DNA of 64,000 nt from Zygnema circumcarinatum (taxonomy: Eukaryota > Streptophyta > Zygnematophyceae > Zygnematales > Zygnemataceae): positions 88,054-152,053 of the forward strand of contig CM074813.1 of the NCBI GenBank assembly GCA_037447605.1. Direction: 5' to 3'. The notes beneath the pieces were generated by a model. The model had not been told where the DNA came from. It ran no database searches and was given only the letters and a program-made list of their open reading frames with translations. This document shows positions 34,595 to 46,072 of the stretch, piece after piece (position 1 is the first letter of the stretch; the number at the start of each line of letters is the position of its first letter). Both the position numbers and the translations under genes were made by a program.

Positions 34595-35120
34595 GGGGAG
34601 ACTCCCTGGGATCTGGCAACCGCGACAAATTGACGGCTGAAAGGCTGAATATCTGAATGAATGCAGGCTGTGCAGGAGAGCGCAGAGGAGAGATGGATCT
34701 CAATTTTATAAGCGGACGGGAAGCCAGAGGTCCCTGTATCGACGGAGAGAGGGGTCCGCGTAGCGATGGCTGCCCCGGTCCCTCACTCCCTCCCCGCCAG
34801 CTGCTCGCGGGCACAGGGCCGCGGCGGGCGACGGCCCGGCCGGTGCCGTCACTGCGCTGCGCTCGGGGGGGGGGGCGCCTCCGGCCTCCCGCCACGCGTC
34901 ACGTCACGCGCTGGCTCCCTCTGGCGGCCCTCTCCTCGTGGTTCCCTTACCTATCGCGCGCTCCTCGAGGGAGGGAGGGAGGGAGGGAGAGAGGCAGGCC
35001 GTCCCGCGCCTCGCACGAGCCCGCGGGCAGCGGTTCGTCCGGACGGACGGACGGGCGCGGGAGGCGGTGGGACGCCGCCTGCCGGGGCGCGCCGCACGCC
35101 GCGCATGCATGCATGCACGC

Positions 35121-35190
35121 ATGGCATGTCATGGCATGGCATGGCGTGGCATGGCATGGCATGGCGTGGCATGGCATGGCATGGCATGGC
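35121..35190. repeat. GGCAT pentamer array
   Basis: About 14 copies of ATGGC, some ATGGCGTGGC variants. It continues as TGGTCA hexamers near 35220-35240. It lies in the SAM/BUB1 divergent promoter region. Confidence 0.85.
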
Positions 35191-35413
35191 CCCATTCACC
35201 GGGCGAGCGGCATTGTCATGGCCATGGTCATGGTCATGGCATGTCGAGCCGCGCGAATCTGTACTGTCCACATCCATTCAACCATCCATCCACGGCGCCC
35301 GACCCGCGCCGCCGTACCGTATGTGTGGCACGTGGGCGGCGGCAATCCACCGATCGGCAGGACCCGACTGCCAACTGCCGCCTGCCACCTGGCAATTCGC
35401 GACCGCGTTCAAT

Positions 35414-35508
35414 AGTGGATCCTGGGGGAGCGCCATGACGTGGCGTAGTGGGGCCTGGAGGAGCGCCATGACGTGGCATAGTGGATCCTGGGGGAGCTGA
35501 CGTGGCGT
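35414..35508. promoter_or_regulatory. Three tandem 33-bp repeats, each with TGACGTGGC
   Basis: Units at 35414-35446, 35447-35479 and 35480-35508 (the last lacks 4 bases). Each runs AGTGG..CCTGG.GGAG then (GCCA)TGACGTGGC. ACGT-core words of this kind are bound by plant bZIP factors (family knowledge). The array lies between two divergent genes. Confidence 0.8.
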
Positions 35509-36300
35509 ATCCCGGGATCCTGGCGGCCCCGCGCAACGGCTAGTCGCGCACGCAGCCGCGCGGATTGTGCTGCGAACGGCGCGGAAAACGGCGCGCGAGG
35601 GAGAATTCCGCGCGGGCGTGGTTTCTCTTCTGCCAAAACTGCGCGGTTGCGGGTCCGAACCGCGCTGAGGGAAGGATTTGAAATTTTTTGGTGGCCCTCC
35701 CCCGAGAGCGCCCGCGCGGAGCCGGAGCGAGCGCTGCAGAGGGGGAGGGAGAGAGGAAAAGAAAGAGAAGAGGGAGAGGGAGGTGGAGGGGGAAGCGGAG
35801 AGGGGGGCAGGGAAAGGAACAGGGGAGGCAGATTTGCGCCATAAATTTTCAAGGAAACTGCGGCACTGAAAGGCCACCTTCTATAGGGTGCTGCTCATCG
35901 TATCTGTTCAGCAACATGGAGAGAGCAGCATGCGAAAAGGAGAACATACGCTTCTTACAAGAACAATTCGTTCCGTAACACCAATGTAAATTTCATAGGC
36001 TCCTTTCAGAAACGAAAAAACTATTCAAGGAGCAGAAACAAGAGATTAGCTGAAGTAACAGGCAACGAGGCTAGATGAAAAGGTAGCAGGGACAGATACA
36101 TTTATATTGACGACTACTTTCTACTTGCTGCAGTCGTTGAGAGAGACTGTGAAGAACAAGGAGCTGCACGACGCATGAGGGCTTCATAATAAGGCAGCAG
36201 GTGGCATCTCTTGTTTCTTACGAACGAACTCCTTCCTAGCATATTAGCTTCAACGCAGCTTTTGAGAATACGATATTGGGGTCTGCTCGCTGCTTACATT

Positions 36301-39300
36301 ATGCCGCGTTCAGCAAAATCAAAAACCGAAGAGGAAGGTGTTGCTGGGCAAATGGAGTGGGAGCCGATGAAGGAAAATATGCAACCCTCAAATAAGGAAC
36401 GCACTGCAGAGGATTTTCGCCTCTCCGTAAAGCGAAAGCATGATGGAAGTCATGAATCCGGCTTTGAAGATGATCGAAGGTACTTTGCACAGCACAGTTT
36501 GGACAAAATTATTCGGGACTAGAGGCTCGTTTCTGGAATGAAGCAAACGATTTTGATGATATTTGGACGTTGTCAGTTTTCTGTGATTTTAGGCTGTTTC
36601 TTTTCCTTAAGTAGCTTGAAAGCCTAAGTTTTGGAAGGGCGTGAAAGGCACATACACGTTAGTAAAACCGGAGAATACGAGAATAGTACGTGTCTCGAGA
36701 TCAAACTGGTTTTGCTGTAGTTGGCAGTGCGTTGGAATTGTGAGTTGAGTGCAAGTGATCATTTTTAAACCACCCTTCGTGACCAATTTAGTCAGGGCAG
36801 ACACTTGGATGAACGAAAAGGCTGGAAACTCGTTTAGAACAGCTGTTAATGGCTTCAAGTAGCACACGATCTTCTACGGTTAACCACTTGGCGATACGTG
36901 GAAACTCATTCTTTGCTGTACTCGCAGGGCGCTTGTGAACGCCATAGACAACTATGTCGGAGACGACCCCCTCAAGCCATGGTTAAGGTTTGTGCAGAAT
37001 TAGCTTGTTGCTGCTTGTTAATGTTTACAGTAGTATATAGCAGTCTCGGTCTGTTAGTATTGTCTTTTTGCTGGTTGGCTTTTTGAGTTACTGCTCTCAA
37101 ACTGAGTGCTTTAATGCGCAGACCGGATCATTCGCATTTTTTCCGTAATTGTAAGCACGGTTTACCTCTTTCCTTTATTCCTCCATTCTGCCCCCCTCTC
37201 TCCATCCAATATCAGTTATGTATCTTCCGTTCTGAATAGGTCTTGCTGCTTCACCCCTATCTCCCTCTCTGCTGTTCTCTCTCTCCCCCGCCCCCCAGAA
37301 CTTCTGAAACAAATGTTCACCTTGTCTTTGCTCGCGCAGGTACATCAAATGGATTAAGCAGTCATTTGCTTCCTCCTGTAAACGTGAACTCCTTCCAGTT
37401 GTGGAAAGGTGCACAGAAACTTTTAAGGATGATCCGAGATACAAGGATGATCCTCGATATCTACGGGTCTGGATTCAGTATGTAAGTGCCATAGCAGTTA
37501 CATAGCAGTCATCACATCGTTTTATCTTAGCATGACAGTGAAGCCCTCCTAGGACTTCATCCACCAAGATGTCCATTGTGTTTCGTTTGCTTCAATTCTG
37601 ACTTTGGAAATCTTATCATCTTCAGGCTGATTGCCTCCCAGACCCACGTGAACTCTTCATACTTTTGGAGGGCAAGGACATTGGGCAGAGTCATGCTTTA
37701 TACTATGAGGCGAAAGCCTCGTACCAGGAACGTAATCGGAATTTTGCTAAAGCAAAACAAACAATTCAGGCAGGGATTGCTCGGTGAGTTAAGCATGTGA
37801 TGCTTCTCATTGACATAAGTTACAATGGTGCGGTTGTCCTTTAACTTCAGGGGTGCACGTTTTCCTTCAAAATGTTACTGAGTTATACAGTTCCCCTCAG
37901 CAATTTTTTGTGATGCTACTTATCATCATGTCCTCGTTTTCCAGGGGTGCTGAACCTCTTTCACGACTTTCAGACATGCAAAAGAACTTCGAGGATCGCA
38001 TGGAGAAAAGGATTTTGAGGGAAATGGAGGTAAATATAAATATTTCCGAGCAGCTGTCCGTGGTTGTATGTTTATGTACGACTTTTTTCAGCAGATGCTT
38101 GTTTCTGAGCATTGCAATTGCAGCTGATATAGCTCAAATCGGTGCTTTTCCAAAAGGTGCCGCTGTAATTTGACGAATCTTTACTAGCTTCCAAGATTTC
38201 ATCCTTGTAACTCAAACCAGTCTTGGAATGCAGAAAAGTAAAGTACGCATGTCGGAGTGGAGACTTGGAGAAGCGGATTCTATTCATTCCAGGTCTGGGG
38301 AGAATCTGCCGCCGCAGTGGCAAGGTAACAGTAGAAAAATTTAGTGGTGCTCGCGAGTGGACAATGGCAATGGCGTTGAGAATGAATGCCCCCCCCTTCC
38401 CCCCCCCTCCCCCAAAACCCCCACTCACCCCCCTTTCTCTCCCTCCCTCTCCTCCATCCCTCTGTTTGCGCTTTGTAACTTTCCAATCGCGTCGTTCATT
38501 CACGCAGACGTATGCTGATATTGGAGAGTTGTGACAAGTTCCTCTGTTCCTCTGTTTTATCTCACCTTCCAGGTCAACGCACAGAGCGAACTTCCAAACA
38601 AATAAGTCTGCGACAGACAACAGCTGCCCATGTAAAACATGCATCCGGGTGCGTGTCCCGACTTCCAAAGCTCCTTAGGTGTGGAGGATTTTGAAACAAG
38701 AAACAAGTGGAGCACATTCACCTCCAGCCAAGTTTTGTAGCTCATCAACTGATTTTCCGATTGATTAAACTTGGGTCCCTTTTCTCATTTGTCGCTAGCC
38801 ATTTGAATGGCTTATGTGCGTGTGCAGGACGCAAACTACGCTGGGTGTGCATGGGCAGCCAATCGCTCAAGGGGGCCCAAAGTTTGACTCGGAAGTGGGA
38901 GACATGCCTTTTCCCTCCCTCAGGACTCAAGTTGGAAGAACGAAAGGAATTCATGGTCAGGATAAGCTATCCCAGGCAGTTGACTTCTCAAACCTTTCAC
39001 GAGCTACTATGGTAAAAGATATCTGTCAGAACTCTGCTTCAGTTGCAAACGAAAGCTTGGAACGCAGCTCAAGTCTGGTATCAGATGAACGACGGCTTGC
39101 TTGTGATCCCGACATTCTCCTCCATAGTGGAATTGAAGTTTGTGACAAAGACGCGCGCCTTCAAAAGATAATGGAGAAGAAAAATTTCATGGACTCATCA
39201 GGCGCTAATAAGTCTGCAATATGCCAGAAAGTGGACTGCAACATGGAAGAGTCAAACGAGGCATCTAAACATGATTCTGATCTTGCATCTGAAGGAGCAC

Positions 39301-42300
39301 CTTGCTCCCTGCTGCTAGCACGCTTCAGTTCTGCTGAAGCCGTTGAAGCGGATGATGCTGCCAGAAGAAGTGATGTAGATTTCAGATTGAACAGTGCATC
39401 CGATAGATTTGGGACTGGACATATTCGAGACCAGCTCGTTCTGTCAAATTCTGAAATTCCCAGAGAAGAAGCTGGTCAGCAGACTGTGTCTCAGATGGAT
39501 GGGGAGGTGAAGATGACCGTACGCAAGACATTTGGGGGACCTATATCATCTATTGGTGCTAAAGAGAATTACTCAGGCGGTACTCTTCAAAGGAGTACGG
39601 ACGGGCGACACTCTGATCTTCGGGATCCCACCATCAGTACTAAAGAAGCTCTTGCAGATATCTTATCTATGTTCAACAAACCGTTGCATTGTGTGGAAGG
39701 ACCTTTCAAGAAGCAAAAGCATCAAGAACTTTGCGAGGGGCGCGCAAAGCGGAGAACAGACTCTGCTGAACGCTTTGATATATTTCATGATGATGGGAAA
39801 AGGTCGGAAGATCGCAAGGCGCAGGGAGCGGTGTTTTCGGTTGAAGAGTTTGAACAAAGTGAAAGTGAAAGCTTGCAGCCAGCAGTGGGAGTTTTATCCA
39901 GCGAAACTGTGGCAAAGAACCAAATAAATGTGACAAAGGAAAATTCCAGATCAAGCCAGGCAGAAGCAGATGCACTACAATGCGATACTTTCGATTCCGA
40001 TGAAGAGAACCGACCGCCACCTGGTACAGCGGAGGATTTTAATCACCCTCCTATGCGAAAGCTCAAGCTTTTTGAGGCAAGTAACTTGAACTTTGGATTT
40101 GGCTTGACTTCTGGTCTACGATAACGAAGGCATATAGGAGAAGGCAGATGACGGCAACGGTAGACACAAACTGAGGGCAAGGGGTGGCGGGGGGAGAGAA
40201 GAAGTGTGTGTGTGTGTGAGAGAGAGAGAGAGGGAGTGTATTTATGTGCTTGATTTACCATGTTTTCACTACCTATCTGAAATTAAAAGTGCCTTAGCAT
40301 TTGGAAAGCTAAGAAGTTATGTCATATTCTGAACTCAAGACATCATCTATTTTTCATTTTTTTTTTTTCGAAATGCATTGCAACTATCCACTCTTGAACA
40401 GTGAACCGGATTAGTTTGAAGTTGTCGAAGCATTGCAGCTAAATTTACTGGCCACCGACTTGGAATGGCTGGTTCAGAACGCAAGGCTGCAACCCTTTAC
40501 TGAATTATTACAGGAGCAGTTCAAGGCAGAGGATTCAGATACATCGCTTTCAAACGAGGTGGCGGAGGAAGCGGATCGCGTAGAGGCTGCAGAAGAAAGC
40601 GTGAGGAGAATGTAGGTGGCAAGTGCTGTTCACATGTCTCTTTGCACTCTGGCCCTCCTGCAGGTCTCCCTTCTTTAGCAGTTAGACATCTGCAATCTGT
40701 ACTCGGCAAGGCTCAAATATTGTGGCAAGCTCACGAAAGATCCAATCAGACACTTACAACTCGGTTGCCATCTTGTTATTTCAACTAAGGAAGTCGAAAG
40801 TTTTTTCAACAAGACACTAGCTAAGGAAAAAAAGACTGGTTTTGACCGAAACCAGCAATAAGCTTAAGGAAAATGATGATGAATTAATTTGCATGCAGGA
40901 GATTTCATCATGCTAAGGTCCTGTTGCCTTTGTGGAGACCGTTCATTACCTTCGTTTTGAAACCATGCAATGAACGTCGTAAACCAAGTGTTGTGTTCTG
41001 TATTTTGACGGCAAATAGAGCCGTTGGCTGTGTTCCAGGCTTCTTGATAATATGAAGGACGACTTCACTGTGTGGCCGGATGGGCTGCCGGAGGAGGGAG
41101 ACCGGCGAGGAGGAGGAAGAGGGAGGGGGACCTTTTCGGAATCTCGCGCAGAATGGATGCAGAAGCCGGTATGTAGAGATCGTCTACATGCTAGAAACTC
41201 CAAGTTTTTCTGTTTCAAACCTTCAAAGCTTTGGCACTTGAGACAATGCCCTCACTTCAAGGTTCTTAGTGCACTTTCGCTCCAAGAACTTTTTTTCTTG
41301 CTGATGTCGTCTGAACCGTGGAATGCTCTACTGTGGCTTACAGGATGTGTTTCCTGATGGAGAACCAATCACAATAGATCCCTGGAAGCAGACAGTCATG
41401 GAAGATTTGCTTGCTCAAGCAATTCCACCATTGTATTCTTATGAGGTAAACCTTATCAGCTGAAGTTTCGGCTAAAAATTCTTGCAGGAACACTCCTCTC
41501 TAATAAGGTAGACACTTGGCAATCTAATTCAGCGGCTAACTTCATTTAGGAATGTTGCAGATGTACAGAGATTGCCGACATGAGGCCCTTGCAGAGTTTC
41601 CAAAGCACTTCACAAAAAAGCGCTCGATGGCTCGAACATTCATTAAGCTCGGTGCGATTACTCACCCGTTTCTTTATAAGCACGCACGAACATGAAATCG
41701 GAAATGAGGTCAAAGCGCCTTATTTTTTCCTTATAAGTTCGCTCTCAAGGAAATCATGTTTCTTTCCCCCAACTTTTTCAGTCTGAGAAGCATTGAGTCA
41801 CATACTTTGTTCCCTGTCTCCTTTTAAGTGAAAGAAAGGCCAAGACCATTGGTTCTTCGGAACCTTGACCTTGGGTTTTTTTTAAATTTCAAAATTCAAT
41901 GGCGCAGGTGACGAAATCTACATGGTGACGGCGCTTTTGGGGCAAGGCTCTTTTGCGCACATATACCATGCCTCCCTGTGCCACGTCAGCAATGATGACG
42001 ACACTGCTTCGTGGATGGATGAGCGCGGCTGCGCTCTGAAAGTAAGGGCTTTCATGCGATCGGTTCGCGTTCATGTTTTCTTCGAGTGTGATGAGCCATA
42101 GCTTAGTTCACACACTCGCTTGTTAGAAAGACGAACGTGCCGGTTGCATCCATGGTTCGTTAGGCATGAATGTACAAACAGGCACATGCATTGAGAGCAC
42201 TTCAACAGGCAAATCGACGGCACGTCAAGGTATCTGGGGTAGAAGATTGAAATTATTGACTATCATCTCTGGTAACATTGGTGAGAGGGGCTGCATATGA

Positions 42301-44615
42301 TGGCAGGTACAACGCCCAGCTTGTCTTTGGGAGTTCTACATTTATTGCCAGCTCGATTACAGGATTCCCACTTCAGAGGTGAGTGGAGAAGGACCATGCA
42401 TCTGAGACTATCGATGACTTAAAATTTCGCTCCATGGACAGACTTCGGCTGTACTGCACCAAGAACGAGGAGCTTTAACTGATCGCTTTCCGTCGGTCTG
42501 CTGTGCAGCGAGCCTCCTATGGTCAAGCTCACAGCTTTTACCATTATGCGGACAGCAGCGTTCTGGTTTGTGACTTGAAAGAGAACGGATCACTGCAGGT
42601 AGCTCTTACATGACCCTTCCGCAGGAAAATTGGTCATGTGAAGTCCATCTGCCGTCTGCACGAATATACTGTGTAACCCTGCAGGTTTATGTTGAAATAC
42701 TTTCGCAAAAAGTGAGTTGCTTGTTTCTCACCACGGCTGAATGAGAAGTTACTTTGTCAGAAACACTAAAATAACGATCAATGCGTGTACACGAACGTTC
42801 TTCCATGTGATCAAACTGGACCTGCGATGTGCAGGATGCCCTAAATGCTCATCTGGCCAACGGGCTGCACATGCACGAAGATCTGTGTATTTTTTACACG
42901 ATTGAAATGCTCAGGATTCTTGAAATCCTTCATTCAGTTCACATCATCCACGGGGATTTCAAGCCAGACAACCTTCTGATTCGTGATGTTGAAAGGTAGA
43001 ATGTGGCCTGTATGTTTTCAAAATATCTGATTTCTTGCATGAACACGAAGGGGTGCCAAATCTTTTTTTTGCTTGCTTTACGGCAGACTACTTCACGAAT
43101 ACAAACATTATTCAACATTCCTCACGCTGCCTGCATACCCCAGTCTATCCCCATACAAATATCTCCTGGTCATGATGGCATTATGCAAAACAAGTACAGT
43201 GAAACTCTCGCTTGAACTCCACTCTGCCAAATTAGGTTTGCATCGCAGTATACAGCATAGTTATCCAGTCTCCCAGTGTCACACATGTCACCGTTTTGCG
43301 AGTAGTAACTGTTTGATGGAATGCTGAACTCACCTGTTTCACTGCCCGTATATGCCCTCTGCAGTGACGAACGGCAGCCCTGGTCGCCATCGAGGCCCGG
43401 TTCCTGGATGCATAAGGTACAACATCTGCCGTGAGCATAACAATCCTTTCTAAATAAATATTTTTTTAAAGGTAGAGAGAGTGTGTGGGATAGAGAGTGT
43501 TTCGCAGGACAAGCCATTCATACGTCAATAGCCTGGGAAAGGACTAATCATGCCTTTTGCTGCCAAATTGACTGAACGCCATTTAGCTCTTTTTACTAGA
43601 CTAACGTATCACACTGATCAAAAGATTGACCTAAATGAACGTTTTAGTCCCTAATAGATATGCCTATAGAGAGTGGGTAGTAGTATACTGCCTTCCAAAA
43701 AAATCAGCTTGCTGTGAGCACACACTCGTTCAATACCTTCATTTGGGTCGTAATAGTCAACTTCCATAACTTATGATGCGTTTATGCCTGTGCAGGGTTT
43801 GTGCCTGGTTGATTGGGGTCGCAGTATTGACTTAGCCCGCTTTCCAAAAGGCAGCACCTGCCAAGGAGACAACAAGACCACCTCCTTTCGCTGCATTGAG
43901 ATGATTGACGGGCGGCCATGGACATACCAGGTAAGGATCTTGTCTCAGAATGTTTTCTTCCATTTTGTTTTTCAAGTTCCATCTCCTTTTTCTATTCGTT
44001 GAAAACTCCCAGTCAGTCTTTCCCGGCGTTTGGAATGCTGATGCTTTCTCTCTGACGTATGATGGAGGCAAATTGTGTGGATGACAAGCGAGCGTGGATG
44101 TGGGAATGCAGACGGACATGTACGGGCTGTGCGGCGTGGTCCACTGCATGCTCCACGGCAGTTACATGGAAGTGCAAACCTCCGTTGGGCAATCAGGAAA
44201 GCACATCTACTCTCCGCGAGCTCAATTAAAAAGGTGAGGAACACCAAACTATCTCTGTCGTGAAGCAGGTTTTACATGCAAATGAAGGCATGACTGATGG
44301 ATGCGTGGCATGAACATTTGTGACTGATAGATACGTACGAACAAGATTTCCCTCGTAAATGGTGGTCCGATTTACTGTGGTTTTGCAAATCGGGTCTCCA
44401 GGTACATGAAGAAGGAATTGTGGGACTTGTTATTCAACACTCTGCTCAACATTGACGATTGCACGTCCCTTCCGCCGCTGGCACCTCTGCGCCGAATCTT
44501 CGAGGGACACCTTGAGAGCCGTTCACAAAATCTCAACTCGTTGCGACTCGTCTTGATGAAACAGAATGCTTTGATCCATGACTACTTGAAGAGTAGACCG
44601 TCAGACGTACAGTGA
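36301..44615 (+). CDS. BUB1: BUB1/MadBub spindle-checkpoint kinase with KEN box and TPR region
   Basis: Exons: 36301-36479, 36928-36987, 37340-37481, 37626-37783, 37945-38029, 38234-38324, 38573-38648, 38828-40076, 40439-40611, 41039-41168, 41344-41445, 41561-41651, 41908-42041, 42307-42378, 42509-42598, 42835-42995, 43365-43416, 43796-43930, 44112-44233 and 44402-44615. They give 1172 in-phase codons. An N-terminal KEN box (residues 24-26, EWEPMKENMQP) and Mad3/BUB1-type TPR region (DDPLKPWLR, YKDDPRYLRVWIQY, LYYEAKASYQER) bind partners at kinetochores. A long exon contains DPTISTKEALADILSMFNKP, typical of plant BUB1-like proteins. The kinase domain starts at about residue 846: LLGQGSFAHIY, ALK, IIHGDFKPDNLLIR and LVDWGRSIDL, the family's variants of the HRD and DFG motifs. 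It monitors chromosome attachment in mitosis. Having KEN, TPR and kinase together is the undivided MadBub form. The 40439 acceptor and the donor at 40077 (GC) are the least certain splice. Confidence 0.93.
37180..37300 (+). repeat. BUB1: Pyrimidine tract in a BUB1 intron
   Basis: CT-rich sequence with C-runs (about 37190-37290) precedes the acceptor of the YIKWIKQ exon. Confidence 0.5.
38388..38462 (+). repeat. BUB1: C-rich pyrimidine tract in a BUB1 intron
   Basis: Long C-runs (CCCCCCCTTCCCCCCCC) followed by CCCTCC words in the intron between exons 38234-38324 and 38573-38648. Confidence 0.6.
40203..40235 (+). repeat. BUB1: GT then GA microsatellite in a BUB1 intron
   Basis: A short GT run passes directly into a GA run, inside the intron after the long exon. 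Confidence 0.8.
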
Positions 44616-45610
44616 TTTGAAGCCTGCCGAGTCGAGTACAGCATGGATTCGCTTTGACCGGGAGAGTACAGTCGTGTTACACACCTGCCGCTTGCAGTTG
44701 GAGATTGGGAGATCAAACAGTTGTTGGAGGTGACATGACATGAACGTGGTCGTGGTTTGACGTGCCCGCCTGAAGGCAAGTAGTCGCGGTAGCTCACTCT
44801 AGGGACGAGACATGGACGACAATCATAAAGTTCACGTAGGTGAAGATAAAGTGGCCAGTCGCCGCGTGCATGTGTAGTGTCCCTATCCGCTTATCAGTAA
44901 CCTAAAGTGTGACTTGCGTGCGAACCATCGCAGTCGGACAATTAACATTCCCGATCATAATGATATTTGCGTGATGTGGAAGACAGGGAAAATGGTATTG
45001 ATCTCACGATGGCGAGGCCATCAAATGACAAAAGCAGCATGTGGAACCACAAGGGACTGGTCGCAAAGGACCTTAGCACAAAAGAAAAAAGCTAAGAGCG
45101 GAAAACTACGCATAGGCGCAACAACGCAGCCCTAAAAGCAGCCGCGAAGGTCACCAATGTGTGGCACATCGCGTCGAAAATGATGATGTGATGGTGATGT
45201 GGATGTTGGAGAATCCACGAGGAAACGTGTCCAATACCATGAAAGCTGCTCGTGCCGCCAACAAGCCCTTGAAGCGCCGTCCCTCGCGAGTGTGAGACCC
45301 GTAGAACTGAACCCGCCCCGCCCCCTCCAGCACCAGTTTGAACGAGCCATGCCCTCCTCCATGCCCGCCCATCCCCCCATCCGCCCATGCCATCACCATC
45401 ATCATCATGCGCCATGCGGCCATGCCACCACTCATGTCATATCCGTACGCCAAATCTGATCTCCGTACATCTCCCCGCATCATCCGATCTCGCCCGCGGC
45501 CCTCGCCCGCCCGCGCCCCTCCAATTATGCGCCATCCGTCGGAGGATGGCGAGATCGACGGCTCTCCGACGACCACGCCATCACCTAATGTTCAGCTTTC
45601 CGTATCCTGG
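44616..45610. other. Intergenic region downstream of BUB1
   Basis: This holds the BUB1 3' end, then sequence with ATGATG/CATCATC words (about 45180-45210 and 45390-45412). No recognisable gene. From about 45450 it becomes CG-rich and merges with the promoter of the next AP2 gene. Confidence 0.5.
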
Positions 45611-45613
45611 CGC

Positions 45614-45843
45614 CACGTGTCCTCCACCTGCCGCCCGGGCGGCCGTACGTCCCTGGATCCGGACAGGCCCCCGTCGGCGATCATATGCGATCTGGGCACT
45701 TTTCAGCGAACCTTCCCCGCCACGTGGCGCCACGTGGTGGCCCGTCCGCCCACCCGCGCCGCCGTGCGGCCAATGGGAGCGCGCCGCGGCCCGTCCGTAC
45801 ATATAATGCCGCGCGCGGAGCCCCGGCGAGTCCGTGCCACGTG
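45614..45843 (+). promoter_or_regulatory. Cluster of four CACGTG G-boxes
   Basis: CACGTG occurs at 45614-45619, 45721-45726, 45731-45736 and 45838-45843, mostly as CCACGTGG or GCCACGTG. This is upstream of the second AP2 gene. G-boxes are bound by plant bZIP and bHLH factors and include ABA-response elements. Confidence 0.75.
45800..45806 (+). promoter_or_regulatory. TATA-like element
   Basis: CATATAA in an otherwise CG-rich region, about 270 bases before the ATG at 46073. It is a plausible TATA box for the second AP2 gene. Confidence 0.4.
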
Positions 45844-45957
45844 GTGGCCGTGCATTATTCGGGGCGGGCGCCGTACGGCCCCCGCCCGGACGCCCGCAAT
45901 AAGGCGGCGCGACGCGCGCAGTAGAAGGCGCGGGGCCGCGTGGCCGCCCAGGGGACG

Positions 45958-46060
45958 AGCGAGAGGGAGGGAGCGAGAGGGAGTGTGCGCAGAGAGAAGG
46001 AGAGAGAGAAAGAGGGAGAGAGAGAGAGAAAGAGAGAGAGAAGACAAAGGAAATAGGAGG
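45958..46060 (+). repeat. GA-rich leader tract
   Basis: GAGAGAGAAAGAGGGAGAGA-type sequence just ahead of the second AP2 start. If the TATA-like element is used, it lies in the 5' leader. Confidence 0.65.
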
Positions 46061-46072
46061 AGGAAGAGCACA

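Larger units (their letters stand above)
34595..36300. promoter_or_regulatory. Divergent promoter region between the SAM gene and BUB1
   Basis: About 1.7 kb separates the start codons on opposite strands. Contents include GGGA repeats (34971-34991), a GGACGGAC run (about 35039-35055), a GGCAT array (35121-35190), a 33-bp triplicate carrying TGACGTGGC (35414-35508) and a purine tract (35738-35825). An ATG at 35917 opens a short frame (MERAACEKENIRFLQ) that could be an upstream exon or uORF of BUB1. Confidence 0.6.

Noticed and set aside
34657-35500. Overlapping + frames of about 250 codons with repeated WHGMAWHG words
   Set aside because: They are made by the GGCAT array and CG-rich promoter sequence; there is no domain or splice support.
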